Assembly: GCA_034008185.1 (NCBI GenBank)
Contig: CM067081.1
Span: forward strand, 25,294,806 to 25,358,805
Direction of reading: 5' to 3'
DNA: 64,000 bases
Source: Gorsachius magnificus
Lineage: Eukaryota; Chordata; Aves; Pelecaniformes; Ardeidae
Under the pieces are notes generated by a model. That model had not been told where the DNA came from and made no database searches. It worked only from the letters and a program-made list of their open reading frames with translations. A program made the translations under genes and the position numbers. Positions 39,401-54,400 of the stretch are shown here, in pieces. How positions within the stretch are numbered: the first letter of the stretch is position 1; every line of letters starts with the position of its first letter.

Positions 39401-42400
39401 AATTTCTCAGAATAATTATTCATTATAATAGCAGTGATTCTTACAGGAGTCAATTATTTTCTACTCATGTCCAAAAAAATTTTAATATTGACTTTTTGGG
39501 CCAACAAGACATTTATTTGTCTGTTTCTTTATCCGTAAGACTTCCATTTAAAGGTATACCTCAAAATGCCTACTTAAGTAAAATACATTTTATCCTAGTA
39601 GTTTTTTAAAAAATAAGATCCTAAATAAAATATAATGTCCTACATATGTATTTATGTGTGCATAGTTATCTCTTTCTCTCTATACATCTATCACTACATA
39701 AGTACCATGATTTCTGTAATATAAACCTTACTTTTCTAATTCTTCAGGATCAAACTTCCACCAAGTATCTGGCTCATGGAACTCCACTCTGTATCCCTTT
39801 TCTAGAGCCTGCAGCAAGCAAAGAAAAAATGTGTGATATGTGTATCATTATTACAAAAAATGTAACAAAAAGTTTATAGATCAGTATAACAAACAGATGT
39901 AGTTAACTCTGCAGTGGTAGCATGCTAAATTTCACTTACCCGCAACCTATCTTAGCTTTCATTCCAGGCTAAGCAGGTTAGATTAAGTGAATCCTTAAAT
40001 TGATCTGAACTATTGCCATACCACTTACAGACCATATCAATAAGCAGTTTCTCTTCCTGAGTAAGGAAAATGTCTCTGGACAAAACAAATCAACTTATCA
40101 CATGTGAAGGTAAGGTTGAGAAGTTGTAACAGATGATATAATCACACAACAAAACCTACCACTTCTACATATGGCTTCATTTCCCAGGCTTGAGTATTAG
40201 TGTTGTCTATTATAATTGGAGATTTTCCCTGCTCCATTGCTTGCTTTGCTGCAATGAAAAATAGTGCAAGTTAATAAACAACTATGTAACTCAAATAAAA
40301 CAGTAAATGTAAAAAAACTGTTCCAGATGTTTTTTGCATTAATCTAGACTGACTGAGACACACTTTTCTAAGAAAAGGAACAAAAGAACTGAAAGGTAGA
40401 TAGAGGAATGGAAAGAAGTAGAAGCAAGAAGGTACGAAAAATTAAGTGAATGGCACAAGAAAAAAAAGAGGTGTTGGTGAATTGATGCAAAGGGGTAAAT
40501 GGAAAGTGTAGAAGTCAAAGCAACACAACAGAACTGCTCAAAGTCTGTGCCCTGTTGAGTATAGACATCCTGGCATAAAACTATATCCTGGTTGCAGCTT
40601 TACCAGCCCTGCTGGATAACATATGGTGCATTCATAAACTGAGACCTGTGGTTAGGTTCTTCTCTAGTTCTCCAACAAAATGGTAAGAAATAGGTGATCT
40701 TCACAAAAAGACATCACATATCTGAAATATTTCTGAGATCCATTAAAAAAAAATTACAGCCATGCTGTCTCCACTTGAATAATGTTTGAACTCACTGGCC
40801 AATTTCTACCAAATCCAAAAGAGGGCAGAAGCTTCAGGAATAATAAGCTGCTTCTGAGTTCTACAAAACAGTAACTGGTAAGAAGGCGCATCCGAATTAG
40901 CATCTTTATTGATGGAAAGACAGACAGAACACAGCCATGCAATTTGTCTGGCAGGATGCTTATGTGGTAGCACACTTTTAACTTTGGACCTGTAAGAGTA
41001 TACTGCTTCTTACCCAGCAGAAGCATCCTAGAGATTACAGTACAGAACTGAGATTGGTTGGAAGAGTTTAGGAGACAAAACATGCAATTCTTGTTGATTA
41101 CCTGAAATTCATCAGCTCCACAGCACAGAGAACATTTTAATGTTAGCCTGATGCCTAAAAGGGTATCTCATCATAAGCCCAAGACTTCTTTAGTCTTGAT
41201 AAATCAATTAAGCATCCATCTTATGCCTAAACCTAACTTTGATCTTGAGATCAGGCATTCTTCTAAATCCCTTACACAGTTAGTCCAGAAAGCATTCTCA
41301 GAGGACTGCTAAATCACATTACTAGGATTTGTCCCTGAAAAAACCGGCATTGCACAACCACTTTTTTTGAGCACATTTAGAGAGCATGATTCTGACATAA
41401 TGCTACCCAGGACACTTACCCAAGGAAGTGAAAAACTCAAGTTCTGTACCCTTATCAGCTTGATATCCACCCCCATTTTATACAAACCGGGACAGCAGTT
41501 AAGCTATTCTTACCAGAAGTTCAGCTACTCTCATCAGAAGTTCAGAAGGAACTCCTGCCAAGGAGAATACCTAGAGAGGTTACTTGAGTATCCCACTTTT
41601 GAGGCAAATGGACTACCTTAATTTTCATTGGTTTAACTTCCTTCACCTTTTTACTTTGAGAGCAAGACCTCTGCCATTGTTTGCAGAAAGGGACACAACT
41701 TTTACATCTTTAGAAAAGAACTACTCTGTGTATGAATCAGTAAATGAGGTTCTTTTTGCAATCCGAAACTAAGCCAGATGGAGAAGCAGATTTTGAACTT
41801 ACAACTGAGTATCAGACTCACAAAGAAGATTCCTCAACTCCTCCTACAACTACTCTAAAGCATGCTACAATTGAAAGTAATGCTTTTATAAAATCTATTC
41901 CTTAGCTTCTTTGTGCCTCAGTTAATCAGCAAAAATGTAACAATAATTCCTTATCTATTTTACAGAAGCATTGTGAAAATGAATCACATTAAAAAAAAAT
42001 CAATTGCTCTGATGCTACACATTCAAGCCAAGAAAGAAAAAAAACGTACTTAGTTCTAAGCACTACTAGAAATGTGAGCCACAACCACATCAAGAATTTA
42101 ACATTTCCAAATTCTTGCAGGAAAAGAGCAAGGATTTGGTCCTTCTTTTAAAAAGTGCAGAAAAGGTGCAAAAGCAAAAAAAAAAACCCAACAAAAAACC
42201 CAAAAGCATTATGGTTGCAAAGCAAAACTCTGAACCTTAGGAAATACCTTAATTAAGGCTGCGTGTGTAGTAATTATAGAGCATATGTATTACCATACTG
42301 CCCTTAAAAATATATGCTGTTTGTGCACCACTTCCTCCTATATACTCCCACCTCTTTCAGCACGTGGTGGACTTGTTCTGTAGTTGAATCGGGGGTATGT

Positions 42401-45400
42401 ATCAGATCATCAGCATGACTCAAGCATTCCTCTTTTTTTTTTTATTGAAGTAATTGTGGGATAAATAATGAGTAAGTCAGGATGACTGCAAATGGAGAAG
42501 GATCATCTTTTGGTAAACGTTCTTGAACATTATTCCACCTCTTTCCAAGTGGCCACTACTTTGCATGATCTTCATTTTCTGGCTGCCCAATTTCAAAAGT
42601 TATAGGTATCATTTACAGAATCGATATGATCTCATCTGAATATCAAGACAGTGAAAATTTATTCTGATTATATGAAGTTTAATTGCTACCACATACCCTG
42701 AAGAAAATATCTAAATTGCTAAGTTTGGCATCCAGAACAGGAAGATGTTTTTAGCAATTGTGCCTTAGCTTGCCAATGAAAATTCAGAATATAATACCAT
42801 TAGTGCTCACAGGAAATTTAAATTTATGAACTAGATAAAAGAACTGAAATATCTGAAGCTCAAAATACTAAAATAACACTCATACAAAAAAGTTTCCAGG
42901 AGAATTAATAATGCTCCATTAAACAAAGTTAAAATAGTATGCATTAAATGAAAAGTGAGATCCACAATGAGTGCGAGGATTAAAAAAATACATCTGTTGA
43001 ATACCTGCCCATTTAGTGAACACTGTTCAATTTGTACACTGAAAGAAGCAAGGATCTGAAGGAAGAAAAATCCAAACTTATCGGAGAGAAACAGGGATTT
43101 ATCTTGACAGAAATCAATCCATACAATGGGCAGAAATTAAATGAACAGGTTGGGAAGTAACTTTGTAGATGGAAGGGAAGAAAAAGCAAAGATAAAATAT
43201 GTTCCAACCAAGCACTAGGAATTGATGGAAAAAGCTATCAAAAAAAAGAAAAAGAAAAATATAGTGCCCTGGCTTCACTAACCTGGCACAAATCATCTTT
43301 CTGAAACCCAAATCTAGAAAAGGAAACTGGTAGGCTGACAGAACCAAGAGAAAAATCCTGAAATACGCATTTCAGAAAACATTCATAAAGGTAGCAAAAG
43401 AATAGCCAATTTTGTAATGAAGATAACAGGACCATCATTAATTTACAAAAGCTTGTGAAGAAAGATTATATATAGCTACAACCCACTTACATATTCTACC
43501 ATTTTAACTATGTATCTATGTGCTAAGTGAGCTGATGTAATACCTTAAAGTTTTGTTTAGAAGTAAAAAAGTTACTAATTAATTATATTATTACTGTCAA
43601 AGTCAAACCAAACAAAACCAGAGTTTAAAAAGCAGATAAACCCCAACTTGACCTGTCAATTCAACAATGTTAACACATCAAACGCAGTCAAAAGTTCCAG
43701 TAGAAGTGGCAGGATGAACTAAAATAGGAGACCCCTAGCAAAGCCACAGAAGTGAACTTAAAGGGACTAAACCCCTATAAGAGTGACACCTATTTCACAA
43801 TTAAAGTCACAGTGGAAAATTAATTCTAGTATTTCCTAATATTTGTGCACTTGACCTTACAACCTTCACATTAAATGTGTATGTGTTTTAGTACCAAAGG
43901 TTTGTAATTCACTGTCTTATAAACATTTGAGAGTTTGACACTCTGTTAATCTAAAATAAATTATTTTTTTTTCCCTAATGGGTTTCACTTGTAAGTATTT
44001 TTTTCTCATACTTACTATACTATAGATTCACTCCCTCCCCCTCAAAAAAGAGGGGAAGAATTTTAACAGAATAATTTTCTCTATTTGTGAAAAAAGTAAA
44101 TGTTTGTCTTCTCCATAACTCTGACATGAGGATTATAAAGCTCTAGCTAAATATGTTGTCATATGAGTATTAGCAAATATATATAACTTATGCAGCTGAT
44201 ATAATCTATATGAAACTTTAACCTAGACCTACTCATAAGACAAGAATCCAACTATCAGGATTACCATTGCCCTGAAGTTCTCCTTTCATGTATTTCAAGG
44301 ATCCCCACACAAATGAAACCAAGACCTTTGAAGTACTTCAAGTCAGAGAGCTCTATCTAGTCAAAGCAGGAGGTAAGAATTGAGTATAATTTCAACCCAA
44401 AGCTATTCTGGCAAATGTTTTGCAGTGGGGATGTTCTATAAAACACAGCATAGCTGTTCTTGTTCTTGCTATCAAAATCACTGAATAACTTAATTATATA
44501 CTGTTCTGGTTATCAAAAACAGTGTAACTAAGATACAGAACTAGAGAGATCTTAAGGTCTAGTCAGAAACAGCCAGAAGCCATTATCAAGTGAGAATTCT
44601 TTGATGGTCTTATAATTGTGAAGTGTTAAGCCCTCTCATCCATGAATTACCTCATCAACTCTTCTGCTCCTTAGGCTCCTACCAGGAACTTCAGTCAAAG
44701 TATTTATTATTGCTGCACTCCAGACTCAAAAGTGATCTTTATAACTGATATTCTTATGACTGCTCTAAAAAATTCCTCACTGTCCATACAGAAATGTTGC
44801 CCGATGTATCATAAATTTTGGATTAGGGTGAGCAGGGGAGGATAGGGGAGAGTATTTTTTTTTCCTTGACCCTCTGTATCTTTTGATACAAAGAAGCAGT
44901 CCTCCAGACAGGAAGGAAGCTTCTGCTTGAGACACTGCTGCATGGAGAGGAATCTGCATGCACAGGCAATGGAGTTTGTCCACTCCTTGGAGCAGACCAA
45001 ACAGATAATGAGATCCTTAGAAAACTGCCACAGAAAGCAAGAATGTCTGCTACCTTTCTTACCCCAGGTATCTACTTTCTTACCAATTAAACACAACCTT
45101 TGGACACTGCTAGGTATTAAGATGACTTAAAGCAGTTAATCTACAGAAGTGAACTAAAATCTTCCTCAGAAAAACTCTTCCATAAACTTTGCATGGACCT
45201 CAGATCAGGAAAAAATAGGATACTCTGCTGTTGTTAGCATTAAAAAGGTTCAATTCTGCCATCAAGATACTAGTATCAAATGTAACCAATCAGCAGGTCA
45301 GAGCACAATAGAAGAGATATTTTCTAACTCCGAACCTTCTGTAAGTTCAAAATTTAATGTATATATAAATTTATAATATATACATAAATTAAAACATATA

Positions 45401-48400
45401 GTTTAAATATATATTTCTATATACCCTATATAAAATATATATATATATGCACACCACTTTTCATATAGACTATTAACATACATGCATGTTATGCTATACT
45501 TCTATTTTCTAAATATAAGCATAATTTAATAGGATTCCTCTTAGGCATTCAAACCTCTCTTCTGGTTCCAATCATGGGCATCACCAAGCTGAGCAGCATT
45601 ATACGTATATCCGTCTTGTTGACGAAAATAATCATCGGTGCTGAATACAATGCCATCATGACTCTGACCAAGCAGAATACTGTTAAACAACAGAAAACGC
45701 AAAAATAGTTTAACTTCTATTTTTCAGATAGAAAAAAAAAAAAAAAAAAAAGACAGGGAAAAATACAGCTAAAACAAATTTAACTGTGCTCTACTTCTGA
45801 ACTTCTTACAAACTTCAAACACATTTATAAAAGTACACTCATAGGTATTACCAATAATTCTAAACCAAATTAAAGCAATATATTTCCCCCCTTTCTATTG
45901 TTTCTGCATTTGTTGTTTCTTCTCCTCCACCCCCAAGAGATATTTTGTACCCATCTAAATTATGGTTATCTTGCAGTAAGTTCTAAGTACCTCATTGTAA
46001 TTTAATATATTTACTAACATTTGCTATATCAATTCCTGTTTGGAATTATCTCTAGAAACTGATCTGATCATGAGGAATCTGGATGCAGCTGAGAAATGAA
46101 CTGGCCTTTTGCAGCACCTTAAACTCTCAACATGCCGTCTTCTGACCTTTACCCATGCTGCTTGCACATACAATGTGGGTCAAACAGGAACAGCAAAAGA
46201 AAAGTACTAATGTTTACAGCAATTTCCCTGTTTTCAGGAAAACTAAAAGACCATAACAAACTTTCAAGATTGTCCTACTAATGAAAGTCAGGATTACAGA
46301 AGAGTATCCATATTACTTCAAGATCCTATAGTCTCCTATTCCAGCTCTATGTCTTCTCCCCAATGCTGGCAGCACAGTCTTACTTGCCTCTATTTTCTCA
46401 TCAACTCTGGCACTCACTGGCTCTATAAGCCATTGGAAATCACGCTCAGAAGAAAGCAATCCATTTCTCTCTCTTTTTTTTCTGGGTGACTTTTCAGAAG
46501 CTTTAGCAGTTGAGCCTATTTAAGAAAAGGCCCCAAAGGGTGATACATTAAAAGTGGCTATCAGTGGAGACCTCCCCTGGTTGAGCAGCAGTAAGCTGCT
46601 ACATGGGTTACCACATCTTGTAGAACTGTAGTTTCAGTCTAATAGATGACAAAAAAATTAAGATAGTGTTTTTTTCATATCTCAGTTTCTATCAGGGAAT
46701 GATATTGTTTTTCCTCATCATTCATGCTTTAGTTCTAACAGGGTGATAGGAAAGCCATGCGTTCTACTATCCCAGTATGTATTACTTCAAATCACGAGAA
46801 AAACAATCACTTCTCAAATCACTTAAGCCACTTGATTGGAGTGTTTTAGCTTGGTTTCCTAAGGCAATGCCATTCTGTGGTGACTTCTGGACATACAGAC
46901 CAATTTCAACAAAATCTGACAGAATGCTCTTGCAAAAATATTATGAATTTTTATGGGGGAAACCAAACAGACAAGCCAAAGTGAAACAAATTTGTAAAAG
47001 AATGGATAAAATGCAGAGATTCAAACTAGAATCCATAAAGATAAGAAAAAAACCATTGCAACGCAAATTTCACATTTACTCAGCCTTTTAGGCCTGCCAT
47101 TTCCAAGCAATATAAATATTTTACTGGCTAGAAGTTTACTTCATTTGTAGATCATAATAAGTTGCATTACATTCTGCTTCTTGCACACCTAACATTAAAA
47201 GCTTACAGGAGAAATTTGTGAATACTTTAGCGAACAATAAAAAATGCTGTGGGGAAGCCAATAAGGGTAAAAAGGGGAACTCGGAGAGACACAGTTGCAA
47301 TGTTCACTGTTAACTTGCTTATTTTACTCTATGTTGTAGTATTTTATATTACCAATAATATGTTTATTAATTACAGAAGTTATTGTAATAGGTGATGTAG
47401 GAATACTACAAAAATCCGTTAAGCTTGTCTAGAATTCTGTAATTGCATAGTCATGAAATGCCACAGTCAAACCTTCTAGAAGCATCATAGAGCTGACTTT
47501 TGGATTTAACTAAAATTCATTCTATACGTTGCCCAGGCACACCAACAAATATCTGTGAGTCAGATAAACTGACTATAGCAAAGTTACAGGGCATAATTAA
47601 CTGCTGGTTGATCAGTAACGTCAGACTCTCTGTCAAATCAAATCTACATTAATCCACCCCAATAAGCAATCCCTGTTCTGCCAAATGTGAACTTTATTTT
47701 CAGAAAGTCCTTGGAAATTGGGGTTTAAAGGGAAACCTTGTAAAACTGAGACAAAAGTACAATTCTGTTTAAAGTCTGATCTACAGAGTAAGTGAGATGA
47801 CAAAACCTCCTTAATTATTTTTGTTTTCTATAGTATATTTAAATATGAAAACAGAAAACAGCCAGTTAGTGCCACAGAGCATTTACAGCACATTGCAACA
47901 CTCAGATATCACTGTCCTACAGAAATTTAGGCAACTGTTCTGGCTCAGAAACAGGCAATGCACCCAAAGGCTAGAAAAACCAAGCTGCTCTAGCAGTATG
48001 TGGGATGCACTACTGCTGAGGTGTCAGGAACAGAAAAGAACTGGCCAAATCCCAAATAATGTAGGGGAACAAATCTATGTTAGTCCTAAGTTACCAAGCT
48101 TTCCTATATATCTGCAGGAAGAGCTACTTAAGTTTAATTCCTACACAAGGAATTTGCTATGTTTTGCCACCTATCACCAACAACAGACCTGTTATGGATC
48201 ATAGTTTAAAGACCGGGATACTATACTACATATTAACTTACATTCCCACACATATATTGTTCCACAGCTATGTTGTTGGTTATTTTTGCTTTTAAAAGAC
48301 AGAGAACTGTAACAAAAAAATTCAGATTACTGAGGACCAGAAGAAACTACTGATGATGCAACAGTAAAGTAACATGATCAAAGCTGCATACAAGCTGTTT

Positions 48401-51400
48401 CTTTCCCTTCTCACTCTTTCTGCCTTTTCCAGAGTATTAAGGTTACCTCAGGACAAATAGCAATGCTGTTTCAGAAAGCAAAGCATGATACACCAAAAGT
48501 ACAGCCACTTCTTTTTGGACATTGTTCAACAATTATTTTTGTTAGAGCCTATGTCTTTTAACAGCATGTGTATTACACTAGTTTAGGAGAACACAGAAGG
48601 ATTCAAAGCCTATTTTTGTTCTAAGTAGATAAAATGGCACCAATAAATCATACACCACACACACATTTTTTTTATATCTATTCCTTTCTTGTATAAAATA
48701 TTTAACAGGATTTTATATTCATTAAGTTACTTGGCCATGATTTCAACAAGGCCTAATTTTCCCATTTACAGTATGCTACACTTGCCAATAATGTTAGAAA
48801 AACTGGATCCACCTTCCACCCTCACTTTTTGTGTGCTGAATGTATACACACACACCTTAGAGTAAGAACCACCTGTCTTAATAAAAGAGATAACAAATAA
48901 TGACTGGGATTCTTCTACTAGCTGAGGAGACAGACATACCCCTACAGCTCCTAGGAGCCTAACCACCAGGTTTCTATATATACGAACTGATGAATCAACA
49001 CTAATGGAGCATTTAGTTTTATTTCTAGGAACTGACTCTGTTTGCTCAGTGTTCTGGAGAATAATTCAATTACTCAAATTCTTCTTTTACATCTTCCAAA
49101 TATCATTAGTTGTAGCAATAAAGAAACATAATGACAAGGGTTCGGGAATCCAGCGAACCCATCAACAAAGTTTATTCTTGAAGTATTTTGTTATTATTCC
49201 TTGAGGTTCAGAAGACACAATTTGTTTATGAACCCATGTAACAGATTTAACACAGTAAACTACGTTTGGAAGAATAATCCTAAAAATACAGAATTTGGGA
49301 AGGCAAAGTGACTACTAAAGAGGCCAGAGTAACAGAACCTTTACCCTATACACAACACACAAGCTACCACAAAGTAATGAGTTTATGAACTGAAACTTCA
49401 ATTACCACAGCAATGATCATAGCCTGTTTCTAAATTGTGAAAAATTTTAAAATTGACAACTACCTCTTTTGGAATTCATAGTATTTAAACTTGTAAAATT
49501 TAAAACACAAACATTCTTGTCAACATCATATGGAATAATTCACATATTTCTAACTTATTCAGAAATAAAGTTTATCCTAGGCTCATGAACTAGGAAACAG
49601 AATCAACAAAAAGCAGACCTATGCAAAGAAAGCATCATTACTATATAAACCACAGAAAGACGTATCATGGTTTAACCCCAGCTGGCAACTAAGCACCACA
49701 CAACTCACTCCCCCAGTGGGATGGACAAGAGAACTGGAAGAGTAAAAGTGAGAACACTTATGGGTTGAGGTAAGAACAGTTTAATAATTGAAATAAAATG
49801 TAATAATGATAATAATAATTCTTAAAACTGTAATGAAAAGGAAAGTAACAAAAAAAAAGAGAAATAAAACTCAGGAAAAACAAGTGATGCAACCACTCAC
49901 CGCCCACGAACTGACACCCAGCCCATCCCCGAGCAGTGATTGCTGCCCCCTGGCCAACTTCCCCCAGTTTATATACTGCCCATGACATCATATAGTCTGG
50001 AATAGCCTTTTGGACAGTTGGGGTCAGCTGTCCTGGCTGTGCCCCTTCCCAGCTTCTTGTGCACCTGCCAAAGCACAGGAAGCTGAAAAGTCCTTGACTT
50101 AGTATAAACTCTGCTTAGCAACAACTAACCCATCAGTGTGTTATCACATTATTCTCATGCTAAATCCAAAACACAGCACTATCCCAGCCGAAATCAGGAC
50201 AAGATGATATTCCACTTTTGAGAGGTGGAGAAAGAAAAAAAGATAAATATATTTCTAATAAGACAGTCAAATTACAAATCAGTCAGTGTCAATACGTGCA
50301 TATGCCTGAAATGAGCAGCAGTATCATCCAACTGCTGTAATCCAGCTTTTTCACCCTAAACCTTCCCTGCAATTGAACACCCAGCTTTGAACATAGTAGG
50401 ATAGTGAAATTAAAGCAGGTATAAAAATCAAAGCAGCTCACCTACTTTTTCCAGACATGCTATCTGATCTAATAGAAGAAACTAGCTTGACGTACAAAAC
50501 TCTTCTTTGAAACCAAAATGCTCATTTTAACTAGTCAGCAAACCAACACACATTTTTTCCAGTGCACTTGCACACACAAATCCTGCCTTAATTTTTCTTC
50601 AAAATTAAAATGGTTCCCCAGCTTGCATCCTGGTTAGCCTACCTTGATAGATGATTATATAATAAAGAAGCTCTCTTAGAATCTAGTAAGTCACCTATTT
50701 AAAATAGCTAACATATCATAGATGAGGAAAAAAAATCTCCAAGAACTAAGTATTTTAAAATCTGTAGTATTACTAAGCTACATAAATGCTACTTTAAATT
50801 AAAGAAACACATGATTAGAAACAATAGCAGAGAACTGTTTCTACATTGAGCTAGAAATACTAACTCTTTAACTACTTCCATTCAGAAGATCCAGCTCTGA
50901 GGAAGAATGGCCTCAAATACAGCTGACTGTCTTTCTGTACTCCTGACAATGGATTTAATTCAAAATGTGCTTCTTAAATGACACCAATATTTGTTCTTTC
51001 AACCTCATTAAGCTCCTTTTTATTCAAATGCATGTTCAGATATACATGGTGGAATGGAAAATTGCAATCGCTGCCAAGTCCAGTAGCAATATATCCTAAA
51101 AATCCAAGTCCATTTTCTTTTAACTTTTTCCAGCACTGTAAGACCACATATCATCTACTTCTAATTGTAGCAGATTTGCGTTACTTGGGCTAAAGATATC
51201 ATTGCTCGGTATTTGTCTGGCCAAATTGTTTTAGAAAATTTCTAGCTAAATGCTCAATCACTTCCAAAACCAAGGAAGACATACAGCATTTTTATCATGT
51301 TTCGTTACTCCAAGCTTTTCTCTGAGAAGCTTTGGATTGAGGAAGTGAAATCTGGCAAAGTATACAAGTTTGTTTTTCCTGCAAAATTTTTTTTGTAAAT

Positions 51401-54400
51401 TTGACCAAGCTGTAGAACTTTAAAATGTCTAATGCATAGAAAATAATAGTTTTGTACAAAGTGGAGCTGAAAATGCGAAGATTCTCACTGCAGTATGCCC
51501 GTTCCCGAACAGAATATGCCTGTAGTGGCAAGAAGCTGATTCAGTAGCAATACTGCATTTTAAGAACATATTTCTCCCAATGCAATCTTAATAATGGCAA
51601 GAGAAGGAACAAAGTTGGCCTAGAATAGGAAGGATGTGGGAAGCACAGTGGTACGAACACTGGAACAAGCAACTTGTTACTGGCAGCAGAGCTAGGAAAT
51701 AAGGACAAAGAAAAAAGGGAATAGATAATACCACTGGCTGAAACAGGGACAAGATGAATCTGGGAAGAAAGGGGGGGAAGAAGGAACAAATCTAAGGTAA
51801 GCACAGACCAAAAGCCAGGTTGGATAGAAGGAAAAAAAACTAGAAAAAATGGATAAAGAGATAGGAACTTGAAAGAGATTCAGGAGGCTGGGATTGTGTA
51901 GGTCAGGCGAATGCAAGAAATAAAACGAGGAGGTGAGGGGAGGTCCCCAATGACCAGGAAGCCTCTAATGGGGAACCACGGAGCCGGAACCTCTAATGCT
52001 CATATTTAAGGCAAGCAAAGACAAGGACCCAAGGAACTAAAGGCTGCTCAACCTCACCTAACCTCAGTTCCTGGAAAGACAGTGGAGTGCATTCTTCTCG
52101 GAATCTATTTCCAAACATGTGAAGGAAATTAAGGTAGTCAGGAAGTGTCAATGTGGGTTTTGCAACAGGCAAATCATTCATAGAATAGAATCATAGAATC
52201 AGAATTGTTTAGGTTGGAAAAGACCTTTAAGATCATCAAGTCCAACCATTAACCTAACCGTGCCATCCCACCACTAAACTACGTCCCATTCTTCACTGAC
52301 CAGAATGCACTCTGATGAAACAACTGCCTTTGTGGATGAGGACAGAGTGATGAATGCAGCATACTTTGAAACCATCAAGGCTTCTGACATCATCTCCCAG
52401 TCAGTCAGTAACAAGCAGAGTACAGTAGGACCAATTTTTTCAGTATGTTCATCGTTACCTGGATGAGCTAGAGAACTTGCAGATGACACCAAAGTAGCAG
52501 TGATGCTTGACAAACTGACAGTAGTGCCTCTATCCAGAAGGACACTGAGTAACTTAAGCATCAAGCTAAGTAAAACATCATGAAGCTCAACAAGGAAAAA
52601 TGTTCTGCAACTGGTGAAAAAGAAACCTAAACCTCAGCACAGGATGGAAAGCAACTGGTTGAGCAGCTCTGCTGGAAAGGATCTGAGGATTACAGTGGAC
52701 ATCAAACTGGAGACGAGCGAATGATATGCTTTCATCAAAAGAATAGCAAACCACACGCTGGGCTTTATTAAAGAAAATGTGGCCAGTAGATCAGTGGCAG
52801 GTATCATCCAAACTCTACCTGGCTCTTGGACGGTCAGTTCTGAAATATTGTGTCCAGTTTGGGGCTTCTCAGTTCAAATGACATGTTGAAAACCATGAAA
52901 GGGTTGAACAGACAGCTACCAAGATGGCCATCCTATGGCCTCTCCTATGAGGAGAGGTTAATAGCAGCTGGGCTTGTTTAGTCTGGCAATGAAGACAGTA
53001 AAAAGCCATCTGATATCTGTCTATCCCCTTACCTGAAGGAAACTGCAAAGATGATGAGCCAGATTCTATCATGTAACACAGGAGAACACAGGCAAACTAT
53101 GGCTTGTGAACTTCAGTTTGGAGATTAGGAGGGTATTACTGCACCAGAAGAGTTTGGAGAGAGTGGAGAATCTCTGAACTTGTAGGTTTTTCAAGTTCAG
53201 GCTAGACAAAGACACGGCTGATCTGACCGAATGATGGTTACAGACCTGCTCCAAGCAGAACGATGGACTAGTTGACCTCCAGATGCCTCTTCCAAAAAGC
53301 ACGCCTGTGATTCCAAGCAGTAGGGATGGAACAGTCAAAACAAAACTTCAGTGGAAGATTCAAGGACAGACATGGGTCAAGTCTGGGAGCAGGAGAAAAA
53401 GTGCCTGTACTTACAAACCCTCACTTTGCACAAAACACAGATAGAAATCCGAGATTCCTGGGTCTCACTACAGCTCTGCTGTCCTTTCATACTTGGGATA
53501 ACTAGATGCATCTAGTGCTGATCCACACAGATGATGCCAATTTTCTGCTTTTCCTTCATAATCATTTTGCTAGCACAAAGTGGTAGAGGTTTTTCTGCAG
53601 GTGCTAAAGATGCCAAGCCCACAAAGATACCTGTGGGTACTAATATGACATCAAAAGACTGTATTTGCTGTCCTAATCTACACTGCAGAAGTCTATGATG
53701 TTACACAAACACAGTCAACCTATATTAAGAATAAGACTTAATAAATAATACATATATTTTCCTCATAAGCAGACATTAATTCTGGATTCCACCACCACCA
53801 GGTACCTGAGACCCTGAGACATTATTTCATGGGAATTAACAATTGCAACCAAGCTTTGAACATATGAAACTGCATATAATTCTGCATATAATTGAATAAA
53901 CTGAAAAAAGTCCCACATCGTTCAAATTCTGCACCCAAATTTGATGACTATTCTTGACCTTGATCTCATAGTGCCCACTTTCCCATCTCTTAAATGCATA
54001 ATTCATCTTGCTAGCAAGACATGAAAAAAGCAAGAATATGTGTTCATAAAAACCTGAAGATATTTAGAATCTTTCAGATAATATGAATAACATATTTTAA
54101 GAAAGATTCAAAGGCAATTCAGCACACAAAACATGGAAAACAAAATATTCTATTTTATTAGACATCTTCACATTAACTATTATCCAATTCCTGCACCAAA
54201 TGAGGCAGGATTGTTTCCACAGGGTTTAGTTTTGGGTTTGTTTTTTTTTTTAATTTTCTGTGTTGCTTTCATATATTAAAGAAATTATTGTAATAATACC
54301 CACATAGGCTCATGCAGCTTCAGAAATGCAGGTTTGCAAAACAGAGCACTCAGTAACTAGAAAATGTTACTGTTAAAATTACACAAATATGTAAGCTAGA

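Larger units (their letters stand above)
40249..45554 (-). other. N4BP2L2: N4BP2L2 intron 3
   Basis: A 5.3-kb AT-rich intron. It contains a two-copy 21-base tandem duplication at 41502 and the AT-rich tract at 45355. No exon or named transposon recognised. Confidence 0.65.
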
